Part shown: positions 63,809 through 64,000 of the stretch, piece by piece
Numbering within the stretch: position 1 is the first letter of the stretch
How the letters are laid out: each line of letters starts with the position of its first letter
DNA from: Cylindrospermopsis curvispora GIHE-G1
Lineage (GTDB): Bacteria > Cyanobacteriota > Cyanobacteriia > Cyanobacteriales > Nostocaceae
Reading direction: 5' to 3'
Length of the DNA: 64,000 nt
Assembly (NCBI RefSeq): GCF_014489415.1
Contig: NZ_CP060822.1
Coordinates: 2,465,501-2,529,500 of the forward strand
The notes under the pieces: generated by a model
Databases searched by the model: none
Told to the model about the DNA's origin: nothing
What the model saw: only the letters and a program-made list of their open reading frames with translations
Translations under genes and position numbers: made by a program

Positions 63809-64000
63809 ATGCTGAGACTAATTACTGATTTTGACGGACCCATTATGGATGTGTCTGAACGATACTATCAAGTCTATTTGTTGTGTTTACAAAAAACCAA
63901 GTACCCATCCCAGGTCATCCATAAACTAACAAAAGAAGAATTTTGGCAATTCAAGCGATCGCATACTGCTGAAAAACAAATAGCCTTTAAATCAGGACTG
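63809..64000 (+). CDS. HAD-family hydrolase, truncated by the window end
   Basis: Only the first 64 residues are in the window. The start LRLITDFDGPIMDVSERYYQ carries the DxDGP motif I of haloacid-dehalogenase-type phosphatases, and the next part is a helical cap region (KLTKEEFWQFKRSHTAEKQI). It is probably a phosphoglycolate-phosphatase-like or related hydrolase. Start is the ATG at 63809, 71 bases downstream of the HPPD gene on the same strand. Confidence 0.75.
   Translation, partial: MLRLITDFDGPIMDVSERYYQVYLLCLQKTKYPSQVIHKLTKEEFWQFKRSHTAEKQIAFKSGL

Overview
The window comes from a filamentous, probably heterocyst-forming cyanobacterium (Nostocales-like) with fairly AT-rich DNA. The grounds are: many HIP1 palindromes (GCGATCGC) spread over the window; cyanobacterial core genes (ycf3, nblS/hik33-type kinase, ftn2/zipN, a 4-hydroxyphenylpyruvate dioxygenase gene, DUF3318, DUF3352, DUF4231); and genes tied to multicellular life, namely the septal-junction operon fraC-fraD-fraE (44.0-46.4 kb), a patD-like heterocyst-frequency gene (2.5 kb) and the Nostoc-type N-II amino-acid transporter natF-natG-natH/bgtA (18.3-25.9 kb). 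Genus assignment is not possible from this window alone.

Layout. 0.2-6.4 kb: recR (without a canonical start codon), a gamma-glutamylcyclotransferase-like gene, a lipoate-ligase-like gene, a possible Yfr1-like sRNA, patD, the (p)ppGpp synthetase/hydrolase and a cobalamin-binding-type protein. 6.5-18.3 kb: ROK kinase, TonB-dependent receptor, truB, a DUF1400 alpha/beta hydrolase, a methyltransferase, a DUF3352 protein and an M1 aminopeptidase with HEAT repeats. 18.3-25.9 kb: the natFGH and bgtA genes, separated by an oppositely oriented 3.4-kb gene for a secreted tandem-domain alkaline phosphatase with RTX repeats and a probable Pho box. 26.3-33.1 kb: DUF3318, a STAS/sugar-transferase fusion, PhzF, a Ski2-like helicase and a glutaredoxin-MauE fusion.

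33.1-39.4 kb is an accessory island. It holds a fusion protein with a RelE-like N-terminus, an SF1 helicase body and an antitoxin-like C-terminal tail, followed 5 bases later by a free RelE-type toxin gene, then an orphan antitoxin gene, a Uma2-like gene remnant, a coiled-coil protein built from 190-residue repeats that each carry HIP1 sites, and a DUF29 gene ending at a dispersed palindromic repeat. This is the best candidate here for an undescribed system.

39.5-64 kb returns to mostly core genes: purD, nblS, a duplicated corrinoid adenosyltransferase-like gene, fraCDE, a DUF3782-type repeat/nuclease protein, a sugar ABC permease, purN, phosphoglucomutase, an rdgB-like gene, DUF4231, aspartate aminotransferase, a glutaredoxin-like gene, murE, ycf3, gatC, a short gene resembling pirA with a near-perfect NtcA promoter, ftn2, argS, a small secreted protein, an SDR, HPPD and a HAD hydrolase cut by the window end. 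No tRNA, rRNA, CRISPR array, intact insertion sequence or prophage was seen. All family names are from recognition of the sequence, without database searches.
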